Shown: positions 1-8,213 of the stretch, piece after piece
Position numbering within the stretch: the stretch's first letter is position 1
How the letters are laid out: every line of letters begins with the position of its first letter
Assembly: GCA_017551165.1 (NCBI GenBank)
Contig: JAFZMO010000010.1
Span: 1 to 64,000, forward strand
Reading direction: 5' to 3'
Origin: Lachnospiraceae bacterium
GTDB lineage: Bacteria > Bacillota > Clostridia > Lachnospirales > Lachnospiraceae
Length of the DNA: 64,000 nucleotides
The notes under the pieces: generated by a model
Seen by the model: the letters and a program-made list of their open reading frames with translations, nothing else
The model's database searches: none
Told to the model about the DNA's origin: nothing
Made by a program: the position numbers and the translations under genes

Positions 1-3
1 AAA

Positions 4-39
4 ATAAAACCCGAAAGGGCATCTGCCTTTCGGGTTTTT
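4..39 (-). terminator. Intrinsic terminator after the tRNA-Ser pair
   Basis: Arms 10-18 and 26-34 pair perfectly (CCCGAAAGG with CCTTTCGGG). On the minus strand the stem is followed by a T-rich run (TTTTATTTT), which suits termination of the minus-strand tRNA transcript. The plus strand also has TTTTT after the stem, so it could act in both directions. Confidence 0.8.
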
Positions 40-43
40 GTGA

Positions 44-132
44 CGGAGAAGGAGGGATTTGAACCCTCGCACCGCTATTAACGGCCTGCACCCTTTCCAG
101 GGGTGTCCCTTCAGCCTCTTGGGTACTTCTCC
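44..132 (-). tRNA. tRNA-Ser (anticodon GGA)
   Basis: The minus strand folds as a class II tRNA. The acceptor arm GGAGAAG pairs with CTTCTCC, the anticodon loop is CTGGAAA, there is a long variable arm typical of serine tRNAs, and the T-arm loop is GTTCAAATC. The discriminator base is G (position 44). CCA is not encoded, because the next bases read TCA. It is the second gene of a two-tRNA transcript, 85 bp after tRNA-Ser(TGA). Confidence 0.93.
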
Positions 133-217
133 ATATAGGTGAAGCTTCGGCCGCAGTCTTTTGGACGACCGAACAACTTACTCACTATGTACTTGGTGTC
201 TTCGAAGGAAAACCGAA

Positions 218-303
218 CGGAGAATGTGGGATTCGAACCCACGGTTCCTTTCGGAATCACCGGTTTTCAAGACCGGCGCCTTAAACCACTCGGCCAACTC
301 TCC
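218..303 (-). tRNA. tRNA-Ser (anticodon TGA)
   Basis: The minus strand gives acceptor GGAGAGT paired with ATTCTCC (one G-T pair), anticodon loop CTTGAAA, a long variable arm and T-loop GTTCGAATC, so it is a class II serine tRNA. CCA is not encoded. It is the first gene of the tRNA pair and lies 15-20 bp downstream of a consensus promoter. Its 5' end faces the AT-rich island at 345-4121. Confidence 0.93.
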
Positions 304-319
304 AAAGAACGCGAATATT

Positions 320-348
320 AAAGTACCACAAGAGACCGGGCTTGTCAA
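320..348 (-). promoter_or_regulatory. Promoter of the tRNA-Ser pair
   Basis: On the minus strand, TTGACA (343-348) and TACTTT (320-325) are separated by exactly 17 bp. The TGA inside the -35 hexamer is also the stop codon (345-347) of the upstream ABC ATPase gene, so promoter and gene end share bases. Confidence 0.75.
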
Positions 349-1040
349 GCATTTTTCACATCTTCCGTTAATGTCCCGTTCTCAAACCGAAGAGTCCTCC
401 CCATTCGCTCCGCGACAGCGCTGTCATGGGTAACTACGATTAACATGCTGCCGCTTTCCTTCTGAAATCGCAGTAACATCTCAATCATTTCGCTCTTCGT
501 TTTTTCATCCAATGCTGAAGTCGGCTCATCAGCGAGAACAATCCCGGGATTATTGATCAGCGCTCTGGCAATCGCTACACGCTGCCGTTGTCCACCCGAC
601 AACATGCCGGCTTGTTCCTTCATTTTATCCTTAATCCCAAGCGTTTCCAGAATGCTCTGTATACGCTTCCCACGTTTCTTTCTGTCGGGTTTCTCATCCG
701 AGTATTCCAGTGGAATTGAAATGTTTTCCTCCACAGTCAGATAATCAACCAGCCCATATTCCTGAAGAATAAATCCGAACTCCTTATTCCGCAGCAATGC
801 CTTGTCCTTGTCCGACATCAGTGACGTATCTTTTCCTCGCACGGAATATGTCCCTTCCGAAGGTTCGTCTATCAATCCGAGAAGGTTCAGAAGCGTGCTT
901 TTTCCTGCCCCTGACTCGCCGATAACGGCAATTGTTTCTCCCTCATTTACGGAAAACGACACCTTCTTAAGCGCTTCCGTTCTGGTCTTTCCCTTTGTGT
1001 ACGTTTTGCTTACGTTTTCCACAGTAAGAACCGGTTCCAT
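345..1040 (-). CDS. ABC transporter ATP-binding protein, MacB/LolD type
   Basis: This is the ATPase subunit of an exporter with FtsX-type permeases. Walker A GESGAGKSTLLNLLG lies near residue 45. The signature is LSGGQRQRVAIARAL, Walker B is IVLADEPTSALDE, and the H-loop lies in VVTHD. Length (231 residues) is normal for the MacB/LolD family. The start at 1040 is chosen because AGGAGGGG lies just upstream; an in-frame ATG at 1055 would place this site inside the gene. It overlaps nothing but follows the permease at 1049 with almost no gap, so the three exporter genes form one unit. Exported substrates are unknown; the two small secreted proteins upstream are the obvious candidates for the same function. 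Confidence 0.9.
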   Translation of the reverse strand: MEPVLTVENVSKTYTKGKTRTEALKKVSFSVNEGETIAVIGESGAGKSTLLNLLGLIDEPSEGTYSVRGKDTSLMSDKDKALLRNKEFGFILQEYGLVDYLTVEENISIPLEYSDEKPDRKKRGKRIQSILETLGIKDKMKEQAGMLSGGQRQRVAIARALINNPGIVLADEPTSALDEKTKSEMIEMLLRFQKESGSMLIVVTHDSAVAERMGRTLRFENGTLTEDVKNA

Positions 1041-1048
1041 TTCCCCTC

Positions 1049-2224
1049 CTAACAATTATCTGCACCGGGATTTCTTACAATCTCGATCACAGACAGTTTT
1101 CTGACCAAATGTCTTGGTATCAGCGTAACCATAACAAACAGGATCAGACCGAACCCGAGGCAAAGCACCCTATCCTGCCATATTTCAGCCAAAAACACTG
1201 CGGGGATTACGGCTATGGCAATCAACACTGCTGTCAGTGCCGCGACTTCCCCGGTAATGTGTTTTACAGAAGCTCCGCACAAAACGCGTATTCCGATTTC
1301 TTCCGCATGTGCCCGGATAACCTTTCGAAAGACAAGCAACGAGGTGATAAACACTGCTATGAGGATCGTACACAATACTATGGTTACTGCAATAATACTC
1401 TTTTTTTGTTCCGTGATCGCTTCGTCTGCGGCATTATCCACATCAACCAGCTGATACCGAAATAAATTCATCTCACGGATCCGTTTTTCAATCACTTCCG
1501 CAACACCCGGATCATCCAGGAACAGAACCAATCCGGAAAGAGCCATATCATAATCCGACACTGCTCTGTCGGGGGTACACATCCAGACACCGAAAGGAAC
1601 GATGTAAGACGAGTCCAGGCTCAGGTTGATCGCTACATTGTTTATACGATAGTACTCCGAGTTTTTCTTCAGCACACCGACAATCTGTCCCTGAAATCCT
1701 CCGCCGCCTGTCGGATTCTCAAAAAAATACTGTTCTCCCAGCGCAAATGTATTTCTCAGATTGTATCCGATCACCACCGGTACCACTTCCGATTCGGATG
1801 CATATTCCTCCTCTGTGAACAATCGTCCTTTTTCAGCAGACAATCCGTAAAACTGAAAGAACAATTCATTCACCGTATGATATCGTACCTCAAAGCCCGC
1901 TTTATCGTAATACATGGAATACCCATAGTCAGTGCAAAAAGATATCCCGTCCTCATACAACGATCGAAAGAACATGCTCAACAATTCCTTGGAATTGCTC
2001 TGGGAAAGAATTCTCTGCACCTCGATATCCGGTGTATCATCGCTCGTAACAAATGCATGTTTATCACGAAACTCCTGCATTTTGCCTACGTCTTCTTCGT
2101 TCTCCCGAATAATATGCACAACAAACTCCAAAAGGACAAAGGACAAGCAGCATACGATCAGTACGATTGCCATTCCTGCCTTGTTGTTTTTTAACACGCT
2201 GAAAAACACTTCTCTACCCCGCAA
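1049..2224 (-). CDS. FtsX-type ABC permease (second of a pair)
   Basis: A 391-residue membrane protein. One transmembrane segment lies near residues 17-37, followed by a large extracellular domain to about residue 275 and three C-terminal segments. The cytoplasmic loop after the first C-terminal segment contains EEIGIRVLCGAS, a typical FtsX-family motif, and the tail reads SVIEIVRNPG. This is the MacB/bacteriocin-transporter permease plan: one N-terminal plus three C-terminal helices around an ectodomain. It overlaps the upstream permease by 11 bp and directly precedes the ATPase. It probably forms a heterodimer with the 333-residue permease. Substrate is not evident from the sequence. Confidence 0.8.
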   Translation of the reverse strand: MRGREVFFSVLKNNKAGMAIVLIVCCLSFVLLEFVVHIIRENEEDVGKMQEFRDKHAFVTSDDTPDIEVQRILSQSNSKELLSMFFRSLYEDGISFCTDYGYSMYYDKAGFEVRYHTVNELFFQFYGLSAEKGRLFTEEEYASESEVVPVVIGYNLRNTFALGEQYFFENPTGGGGFQGQIVGVLKKNSEYYRINNVAINLSLDSSYIVPFGVWMCTPDRAVSDYDMALSGLVLFLDDPGVAEVIEKRIREMNLFRYQLVDVDNAADEAITEQKKSIIAVTIVLCTILIAVFITSLLVFRKVIRAHAEEIGIRVLCGASVKHITGEVAALTAVLIAIAVIPAVFLAEIWQDRVLCLGFGLILFVMVTLIPRHLVRKLSVIEIVRNPGADNC

Positions 2225-3215
2225 TTTTTCCTGATACCGACATCGTTACCGTCCCAAATACAACCGCACATACTACGATTACTATGCCAAGTGCAATGAC
2301 TTCTGCTGACAGATCCAACCGAAACGCCGGCACGATCGGCAACGTTGCTGCGGCGCCCATTGCCACGGAGCGTATGTATTTCCCTCCTATCCACCTGCGA
2401 ACCTGTTTTCCCGTACTTCCGCAGATTCTGCGAACCCGGATCTCATTCCGCAGATTTCGCAGCCACAGAACCGCGATCACCCAGAACGCTACCGTGCTGA
2501 ACACAGTAACAAGCACTACAAGCTTTACGGAAAACACCATTACACTCGCCGCGTCCTCCCATTTTTCGCCGTCTGTCTTTTGATATGGTGTCTTTCGGAC
2601 GGAAATTCCGCACCACACATCCAAACAGCATAGAATTCCATCGACGTCCTCGGTATCTAAGCAATAAATCCCGTTAATGTATGGTGATTTGATGCATGCG
2701 CCGTCCGACAGCCCGTTGATGAAAAAATCCGGCTGCTTATTTACCTTGTTGCTCTCCTTGCGATATACTCCGATCACATCATAATCATACCCGTCGATAC
2801 GGATGATCGGCACTCCGCCTTCCCAATGAATCTGCTCTTCAACGCTACTGCTTACTAATGCGACATCCGCTCCGGAAGAATAATCCTGTTCGTTCATCAT
2901 TCTTCCCCAAAGCAACGGAAACCCCGGTGCTTTGTTTGATGCGACACATGTGTAACAGTTTGTCGATTGCATACGCAACAGAACATATGGCTTTCCGCGC
3001 TCCTGCAACAATTCAACCAAGTCCGAATAAGTAATTCCCTGCTCCTCAATCTTTGCCGCATTGCTTCCGATTGCAAACTCCCGGTATTCTCTCGTCAATC
3101 CGTTAGACGCGCGCCCGGCTTCCATACGGTGCTGAAACAACGGCGTTAAGGAAAGGCTTGCCAAAACGATAAACAGCCAGCTTCCGAAACACAGAAACCT
3201 TTCCGTCCTCCTCAT
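2214..3215 (-). CDS. FtsX-type ABC permease (first of a pair)
   Basis: A 333-residue membrane protein with the same plan as its downstream neighbour. It has an N-terminal helix (about residues 9-28), an ectodomain with a TNCYTCVASNK cysteine pair, and three C-terminal helices. The loop motif NEIRVRRICGSTGKQV matches the FtsX motif of the partner. Known bacteriocin-associated exporters often carry both halves in one roughly 650-residue protein; here they are separate genes with an 11-bp overlap, which suggests obligate pairing. It lies 59 bp after the two small secreted proteins. Function is inferred from topology and context. Confidence 0.75.
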   Translation of the reverse strand: MRRTERFLCFGSWLFIVLASLSLTPLFQHRMEAGRASNGLTREYREFAIGSNAAKIEEQGITYSDLVELLQERGKPYVLLRMQSTNCYTCVASNKAPGFPLLWGRMMNEQDYSSGADVALVSSSVEEQIHWEGGVPIIRIDGYDYDVIGVYRKESNKVNKQPDFFINGLSDGACIKSPYINGIYCLDTEDVDGILCCLDVWCGISVRKTPYQKTDGEKWEDAASVMVFSVKLVVLVTVFSTVAFWVIAVLWLRNLRNEIRVRRICGSTGKQVRRWIGGKYIRSVAMGAAATLPIVPAFRLDLSAEVIALGIVIVVCAVVFGTVTMSVSGKIAG

Positions 3216-3274
3216 TGCAAACTCCTTCCCTAACGCCTGTCAATGTCCTCCACAGTAAAGTCCCCTGTCAGTGG

Positions 3275-3685
3275 TCAGTCAAAATAAACCCAATCCCACC
3301 AGAAATGAGTCTGATTGGTAAAGATGTTGAGTGAATCCGTTGCCGTAGCCTCAACGCTGTACACGGAATTGCTGTTCCGATCCGTCGCCTCACGCGTATA
3401 CTGTCGTCCGCCGATCACAGAAACGTCTTTCCCATTCTTCCTGCGGGTATAGTTAATATATCCCTGCTTGACCTGTCTGCCTTCTTCCAAATGGTACCCC
3501 GGATCCTGCGGTGTCACATAGGAAGGAACAAACTCCAGCCTTCCGTCATACTTCCACCACCAGGAAAAATACTCCTGACTGGTTGCTTTATCCTTCAGGC
3601 TGGCAGCGTAGGCTATCGTTGTAAACAATACTGCAGCAAAAACGACAACTGCCAATAAAACCGATAATCTCTTCTTAGTCATCAT
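3275..3685 (-). CDS. Small secreted protein, paralogue of upstream gene
   Basis: A 136-residue protein of unrecognised family. A signal peptide (MTKKRLSVLLAVVVFAAVL, cleavage likely after AYA) is followed by a tryptophan-rich segment (FSWWWKYDG). The frame GYHLEEGRQVKQGY, then GGRQYTREA, and a WDWVYFD tail follow. These match the upstream protein (GYDLIAGRYVKQAY, SGRLYSREA, YGWVYF), so the two are paralogues. The mature part has no cysteine. Its start overlaps the upstream gene by 11 bp, so translation is probably coupled; an ATG at 3682 is an alternative. Next to a MacB-type exporter it may be a bacteriocin, part of a two-peptide toxin, or an immunity/sensor protein; sequence alone does not decide. 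Confidence 0.75.
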   Translation of the reverse strand: MMTKKRLSVLLAVVVFAAVLFTTIAYAASLKDKATSQEYFSWWWKYDGRLEFVPSYVTPQDPGYHLEEGRQVKQGYINYTRRKNGKDVSVIGGRQYTREATDRNSNSVYSVEATATDSLNIFTNQTHFWWDWVYFD

Positions 3686-4121
3686 AAGGCCCCTTTACAA
3701 AATAAACCCATCCGTAATTCAGTCTCTGAACGCAAGTTGAGCAACTCTTCACGCGTGCATCCGGTGTGGAAATAACAATGTCAGAATAAACTCGCTCCGT
3801 AAAAAGGGCCTCCCTTGAGTAGAGACGACCGCTGTCATACGACCCACAGATTTTTACAATGAACGTAAATCCATCTGCCTGTGCCCGGACATACGCCTGT
3901 TTCACATATCGTCCCGCGATCAGATCATACCCTTCCCCTTGATCCACCTTGTGACAGGGTTGAAAATACGCCTTGATACCATACCTCTCACTCCCGGGAT
4001 CATAATACTGCCACACCCGGTCTTCGGATTCCACTCCTGCACTGGCCAAACCAACCATCATTGCGACGGCAAACAGGCTGAGTATGCACAAGCGTGTAAA
4101 TCGTTTTGTTACCAACTTCAT
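3675..4121 (-). CDS. Small secreted protein, first gene of exporter cluster
   Basis: A 148-residue protein. The start at 4121 is set by GGAGGTAG eight bases upstream; a longer frame to 4232 has no comparable site. It has a signal peptide (KRFTRLCILSLFAVAMMVG, cleavage after ASA). The mature part contains GYDLIAGRYVKQAY, SGRLYSREA and YGWVYF, shared with the next gene. It also has four cysteines (PCH, ICG, CSTC) that the paralogue lacks, so disulfides are likely. I do not recognise the family. Position at the head of a five-gene unit with a two-permease exporter suggests a secreted effector such as a bacteriocin component. The region is more AT-rich than the rest of the window, which hints at transfer. 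Confidence 0.78.
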   Translation of the reverse strand: MKLVTKRFTRLCILSLFAVAMMVGLASAGVESEDRVWQYYDPGSERYGIKAYFQPCHKVDQGEGYDLIAGRYVKQAYVRAQADGFTFIVKICGSYDSGRLYSREALFTERVYSDIVISTPDARVKSCSTCVQRLNYGWVYFVKGPYDD

Positions 4122-4217
4122 GTAACTACCTCCCTTTCCATAAGATAAAATATTTACTCTCCCGAGAAAGAGTGGTATACTCTCAATCAGATACTCCTTC
4201 ATCGGGGTATTACTTGC

Positions 4218-4262
4218 GGAGGGCCTGCTCATTTTGCGGATGTATCAGGCCCTCCTTTTTTA
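4218..4262 (+). terminator. Orphan plus-strand terminator hairpin
   Basis: Ten-base arms GGAGGGCCTG (4218-4227) and CAGGCCCTCC (4246-4255) are followed by seven T on the plus strand. No plus-strand gene is visible to be terminated. On the minus strand there is no T-run after the stem. Confidence 0.6.
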
Positions 4263-4297
4263 ACGACCCGCAATGTCGCTAAATTCATAAAAATGTA

Positions 4298-4369
4298 AAA
4301 AACAGCAGGTGTCATAAAAGATTGGTTCTTTCAGCCGCTTTCTTTTACAACCACCTGCTTAAATTTTCA
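4298..4369 (-). terminator. Possible terminator downstream of tsaD
   Basis: On the minus strand AGCAGGTG pairs with CACCTGCT across about 50 nt that can fold internally, followed by GTTTTTTAC. This would end the tsaD operon before the island. The long loop makes it less certain. Confidence 0.45.
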
Positions 4370-4489
4370 CTCTCAAGTTTCTGTGAACCGATATTAATGT
4401 GTCATATTGCAAACGCGATTACAACCTCTTTTGGATGAACAACAGTATTCTTTGATGAACGACGCGATTGACGCGTCACAATCTTTTGA

Positions 4490-5638
4490 TTACCGCTCTC
4501 CCAGCTTCAGGCTCGGAACCGCGTTCAACGTCAGATCCGAGACGTTGCCGCGAAGGTATTCGTAGTACGCCGCAGCGCCGATCATCGCCGCATTGTCGGT
4601 GCACAGCACGGGTTCCGGATAGAGGACCTTCATGCCGTTCGCCTCGCCGACCTCGCGCATGCGGTTTCGGAGCGCTGAGTTTGACGCAACGCCGCCCGCG
4701 ATCGCCACGGTGTTCACGCCCTGTGCCTTCGCAGCCGCGATCGTGCGCGTCACAAGAACATCGACAACCGCCGCCTGGAACGACGCCGCAAGGTCCGCCT
4801 TCGTGGTCCCGTCGGAAAATGTCTCCGGGCAGCTTTCCGTTCCCTCCGCATCGCCGCCGGTCGGCACGCCGTGGCGCACCAGCTCCGCCGGGTCGATTTT
4901 CGCAGATCCGTCTTCGCGCAAAGCATCCTTCGCCGCATCGCGCAGCTTCATTTTCTCAATGTTGATGTAATTCAAGACCGCCGACTTCAGGCCGCTGAAG
5001 CTGAAATCGTACGGGCAGTCCTCGATGTGTGCTCGCGGGAACGCGATGGCTTCCGGGTCGCCCTGCTTCGCGAGAGCGTCCACCTTCGGTCCGCCGGGAT
5101 AGCCGAGACCGATCGCGCGGGCGATCTTGTCATACGCCTCACCCGCCGCGTCGTCGTGCGTGCGGCCGATGATGCGGTACGTGCCGTAATCCTCGACCAT
5201 GACGATGTGCGTATGTCCGCCCGACACGACAAGACACAAGAAAGGCGGCTCAAGCTCCGGGTGGGAAATGTAGTTGGCCGACACGTGTCCCTCGATGTGA
5301 TGCACGCCGATGAGCGGCTTGCCCGCAGCGTATGCGATCGCCTTCGCCTCCGCGACGCCCACCAGCAGCGAGCCGACAAGGCCCGGTCCGTAGGTGACAG
5401 CGATGGCGTCCATCTGATCGAGCGTCATGTTTGCCTTCGCAAGAGCCTCCGTGATGACGGGATTGATCTTCTCGATGTGCTTGCGCGATGCGATCTCCGG
5501 CACCACGCCGCCGTAGAGCGTGTGGAGCGCGATCTGCGAGGAGATGATGTTCGACAGCACCTCGCGACCGTTGCGAACGACCGCTGCCGCCGTCTCGTCA
5601 CACGAGGATTCGATTGCCAATATATACGTGCCCTTCAT
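4490..5638 (-). CDS. tsaD: tRNA N6-threonylcarbamoyladenosine transferase TsaD
   Basis: Catalyses the final step of t6A37 formation on ANN-decoding tRNAs, transferring the threonylcarbamoyl group with TsaB and TsaE in the cytoplasm. The N-terminus [17 protein letters not shown], the metal-binding histidines in HIEGHVSAN, and VSGGHTHIV are diagnostic. At 382 residues it is longer than the usual ~340, owing to an insertion around residues 225-280 (a charged stretch with [17 protein letters not shown]). All three partners tsaD, tsaB and tsaE are in this operon. A ribosome-binding site GGAAGG precedes the ATG. Confidence 0.96.
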   Translation of the reverse strand: MKGTYILAIESSCDETAAAVVRNGREVLSNIISSQIALHTLYGGVVPEIASRKHIEKINPVITEALAKANMTLDQMDAIAVTYGPGLVGSLLVGVAEAKAIAYAAGKPLIGVHHIEGHVSANYISHPELEPPFLCLVVSGGHTHIVMVEDYGTYRIIGRTHDDAAGEAYDKIARAIGLGYPGGPKVDALAKQGDPEAIAFPRAHIEDCPYDFSFSGLKSAVLNYINIEKMKLRDAAKDALREDGSAKIDPAELVRHGVPTGGDAEGTESCPETFSDGTTKADLAASFQAAVVDVLVTRTIAAAKAQGVNTVAIAGGVASNSALRNRMREVGEANGMKVLYPEPVLCTDNAAMIGAAAYYEYLRGNVSDLTLNAVPSLKLGER

Positions 5639-5662
5639 TGCTTCTTTCCTTCCGCGGCAGGC

Positions 5663-6580
5663 CTACGCCTCCGCATCTTCAAACATAAGATCGACGAACT
5701 GTCCGTCGCGGCTCACGACCGTGTTCGGGAATATCTCCCGCACCGTGTCTGCGTACTGCTCCGGATGCACCAGCGACGGGCTGTAGTGCGTCAGCCACAT
5801 TTCGCGCACCCCGGCCTCCTTCGCCATCGTCGCAGCCTCGGCAAATGTCATGTGCCGATGGTCGCGCGCCTTCTTCTCCATCCCGGGCTCGCCGTACATG
5901 CCCTCGCAGATGAACAGGTCCGCCCCGCTCGCCGCAGTCACGATCGATCCCGTCGGCCGCGAGTCGGTGCAGTAAGTGAGCTTCAACCCCTTGCGCTCCG
6001 GGCCGAGGATCATGTCCGGCGTGAAGGTGGTATCATTTTCCGTGATCGTCTGCCCCTTCTGGAGTCGGTTCCACAGAGACATCGGAACGTTGTTGGCCGC
6101 CGCCTTCTCGGGCATGAACTTGCCCTGTCTGCGGACCACCAGCGAGTACCCGTAGCACACGACGTTGTGGTTCACCTTGAACGCCTCGATCGTGTACTCC
6201 TCGAACGGGATCTCCTCAAACGGCTGCGTCAGCTCGTGGAAGCGAAGTTCAAATGGCAGCTCCGGCGCGATGATGCACAGCGCGTTCACGACCGCCGCCG
6301 TCCCGCGCGGACCGATGATGGTGACCGGCTCCGTGCGCTCCGCGTTGCCCATCGACAGCAGAAGCCCCGGCAGGCCGCTGACGTGGTCGCCGTGCGTGTG
6401 CGTGATCAGGATCGTGTCGATGTCATGGCAACTGAAGCCCCGCTTGCGAAGCGCGACCTGAGTTCCCTCACCGCAGTCGATCAGCAGACCTCGACCGTTG
6501 TACCTTGTCATACAGGACGTGAGAAAACGCCCCGGCAGGGGCATCATCCCGCTCGTTCCCAGCAGACAGACTTCCAGCAT
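5663..6580 (-). CDS. rnz: Ribonuclease Z
   Basis: A metallo-beta-lactamase-fold endonuclease that trims the 3' trailer of tRNA precursors lacking an encoded CCA. The motif HTHGDHVSGLPGLL carries the zinc ligands, and the N-terminus LLGTSGMMPLPGR is typical of short-form RNase Z. Further histidines lie in HRHMTFAEAA and LTHYSPS. Length 305 is normal. It sits between rimI and tsaD. The two tRNA-Ser genes in this window have no encoded CCA, which fits the need for RNase Z. Confidence 0.93.
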   Translation of the reverse strand: MLEVCLLGTSGMMPLPGRFLTSCMTRYNGRGLLIDCGEGTQVALRKRGFSCHDIDTILITHTHGDHVSGLPGLLLSMGNAERTEPVTIIGPRGTAAVVNALCIIAPELPFELRFHELTQPFEEIPFEEYTIEAFKVNHNVVCYGYSLVVRRQGKFMPEKAAANNVPMSLWNRLQKGQTITENDTTFTPDMILGPERKGLKLTYCTDSRPTGSIVTAASGADLFICEGMYGEPGMEKKARDHRHMTFAEAATMAKEAGVREMWLTHYSPSLVHPEQYADTVREIFPNTVVSRDGQFVDLMFEDAEA

Positions 6581-6601
6581 ACCAACCTCTCTCTCCGCAG
6601 T

Positions 6602-7060
6602 CTAGCCGCGGTTCAGATTCCGAACATAAATATAACCGTCCTCCGTGGGATCGCTGTAGTAATTCCTTCGCGTCCCCACGCGGACAAAGCCTTCCTTCTC
6701 ATACAGCGCGATCGCCGCCTCGTTGTGCACACGCACCTCGAGAAACAGCTCCTCCGCGCCGCTCTCCTCCGCTAAGCGGACCATGTGCCGCAGGATCTCC
6801 CGACCGATCCCTCTGCGCCTTGCCTCTTTCGCGACTGCGATGTTGGCGATCTGCGCCTCCGGGATCGTGAGATACATTCCCGCGTAGCCGAGCACCCGAT
6901 CTCCGTCCTTCGCGGCGAGGAACCGGTACAGCGGATGCGCCGCGGACTCCCGAAGGATCTCCTCGCTCCAGGGATCCGAGAAGCACGCCTGCTCGAGTGC
7001 CGCGATCTGCGCAAAATCCGGCTCCGTGACCGGACAGATCACGTATGTGTCATCAGCCAT
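6602..7060 (-). CDS. rimI: Ribosomal protein S18 alanine N-acetyltransferase RimI
   Basis: A GNAT-family acetyltransferase (152 residues). The acetyl-CoA loop is EARRRGIGREILRHM, followed by EVRVHNEAAIALYEKEGF and a terminal YSDPTEDGYIYVRNL typical of RimI. The start at 7060 overlaps the tsaB stop by 8 bp and has AGGAGAGG upstream; a longer frame to 7087 is less likely. The tsaE-tsaB-rimI-tsaD arrangement is conserved widely in Firmicutes. Confidence 0.92.
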   Translation of the reverse strand: MADDTYVICPVTEPDFAQIAALEQACFSDPWSEEILRESAAHPLYRFLAAKDGDRVLGYAGMYLTIPEAQIANIAVAKEARRRGIGREILRHMVRLAEESGAEELFLEVRVHNEAAIALYEKEGFVRVGTRRNYYSDPTEDGYIYVRNLNRG

Positions 7061-7763
7061 TGCTCTCCAACCTCTCCTCGCGCTCACGCTCCGCCTGCGA
7101 CACGCGCAGGTACGTCGGCACGAACTCCTCGGCGCTCACCGTCTTCCCCTGCCGGTACAACTCCATTCCGAGCCAGCCGACCGAGGATGCGCGCTGCTTC
7201 GCAAGATGCACCGGCGCGATCTCATAGGGCACCGTGACGGTCGTTTTGATCTTCTCGCGGAAAATTTCGATCGCGTCTCCGAGGAAAATGACTCTCCTCC
7301 CGAGAGCGTTGACCTTCGCAAGCAACGGATCGATCGTAAGGCATGCGTCCGGCATGTGTTCTACAATAGTAGAACCTTCGAAACCGTACACTCCCGTGTA
7401 AACCTGTCCGCGTCTTGCGTCCATCAGCGGACACACGCAAGCATCCGTTCCGGCATAGTTGCAGGCAAGTCCCGCGACCGTGGAAACCGGCACGATGGGC
7501 ACGTTCCACACCATCGCAAGCCCCTTCACCGTCGCCGCGCCGATGCGCAATCCCGTGAACGAACCCGGCCCCGCCGCAACCGCGATCGCATCGATGTCCG
7601 ACTGCTTTGTCTCCGTCATGCGGAGCACCTCGTCGATCATCGGCAGGAGCGTCTGCGAATGCGTTTTCTTGTAATCCACCGAATACTCCGCAAGCACCGC
7701 CGTGTCGGAGAGAACCGCCACGGACGCGACCTGCGCCGAACTGTCAATCGCAAGAAGTTTCAC
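7053..7763 (-). CDS. tsaB: t6A biosynthesis protein TsaB
   Basis: A non-catalytic partner of TsaD. The N-terminus KLLAIDSSAQVASVAVL and AGPGSFTGLRIGAATVKGLA are the TsaB signatures. I choose a GTG start at 7763 because GGAGG lies five bases upstream; no suitable ATG is present, and the TTG at 7775 overlaps that site. It overlaps tsaE by 20 bp and rimI by 8 bp, so the block is translationally coupled. Length 236 is usual. Confidence 0.93.
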   Translation of the reverse strand: MKLLAIDSSAQVASVAVLSDTAVLAEYSVDYKKTHSQTLLPMIDEVLRMTETKQSDIDAIAVAAGPGSFTGLRIGAATVKGLAMVWNVPIVPVSTVAGLACNYAGTDACVCPLMDARRGQVYTGVYGFEGSTIVEHMPDACLTIDPLLAKVNALGRRVIFLGDAIEIFREKIKTTVTVPYEIAPVHLAKQRASSVGWLGMELYRQGKTVSAEEFVPTYLRVSQAEREREERLESNG

Positions 7764-8193
7764 TGTTGCCTCCAAACTCGATCGTGATACGTCGATACGA
7801 CAGACCCTTGTCCAGGTCCTTCTCGATCCTCACACGCGTCGCCTCCGCAGGGATCAGCTCGCGGATGCGATCCGCCCACTCCACAAGGCACACGCCGTCT
7901 CCGAAGAAGTATTCCTCGTAGCCGATCTCATACATCTCATCCGGATCATCGATCCGGTATACATCAAAATGGTACAGCGGGATCCGACCTTCCCGGTACT
8001 CCTGCACGATCGTAAATGTCGGGCTGCTGACCGGCTCCGTGATCCCGAGCCCCCTGGCCACGCCCTTGACAAACACGGTCTTGCCGACTCCGAGATCGCC
8101 GTCGAGGCAGATCACCGAGCCCGCCGGCACCTTCTCCCCGAGAAGCTGCCCGTACCGAAACGTCTCTTCCGCGCTGAAACTTTCCACTGTCAT
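7744..8193 (-). CDS. tsaE: t6A biosynthesis ATPase TsaE
   Basis: A small P-loop ATPase that drives TsaB-TsaD turnover. Walker A is DGDLGVGKTVFVKGVARGLG, followed by SSPTFTIVQEY and LYHFDVYRIDDPDE, all family hallmarks. The start at 8193 (MTVESFS) is preferred over 8217 because the alignment of family members begins here and GGAG lies upstream. Length is 149 residues. Confidence 0.94.
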   Translation of the reverse strand: MTVESFSAEETFRYGQLLGEKVPAGSVICLDGDLGVGKTVFVKGVARGLGITEPVSSPTFTIVQEYREGRIPLYHFDVYRIDDPDEMYEIGYEEYFFGDGVCLVEWADRIRELIPAEATRVRIEKDLDKGLSYRRITIEFGGNSETSCD

Positions 8194-8213
8194 ACTCTGC
8201 TCCGTTCCCCGCA

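Larger units (their letters stand above)
4122..4489. other. Intergenic region between the island and tsaD
   Basis: A 368-bp stretch without a credible gene. It holds a possible operator (ACTCT/AGAGT arms near 4153-4172) upstream of the secreted-protein genes, a plus-strand terminator-like hairpin at 4218-4261, and a minus-strand hairpin with T-run at 4298-4369. I see no RNA gene or repeat element. Base composition is AT-rich like the island. Confidence 0.6.

Noticed and set aside
3275..4121. Lactococcin 972-type bacteriocin
   Set aside because: The context is similar (small secreted protein plus FtsX-type exporter) but the characteristic residues of that family are not visible, so no family name is given.
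4871..6775. A 634-codon open frame on the plus strand
   Set aside because: It is antisense to tsaD, rnz and rimI, which have clear families. The translated product is Arg/Val/Asp-rich with no motif, typical of shadow frames in GC-rich DNA.
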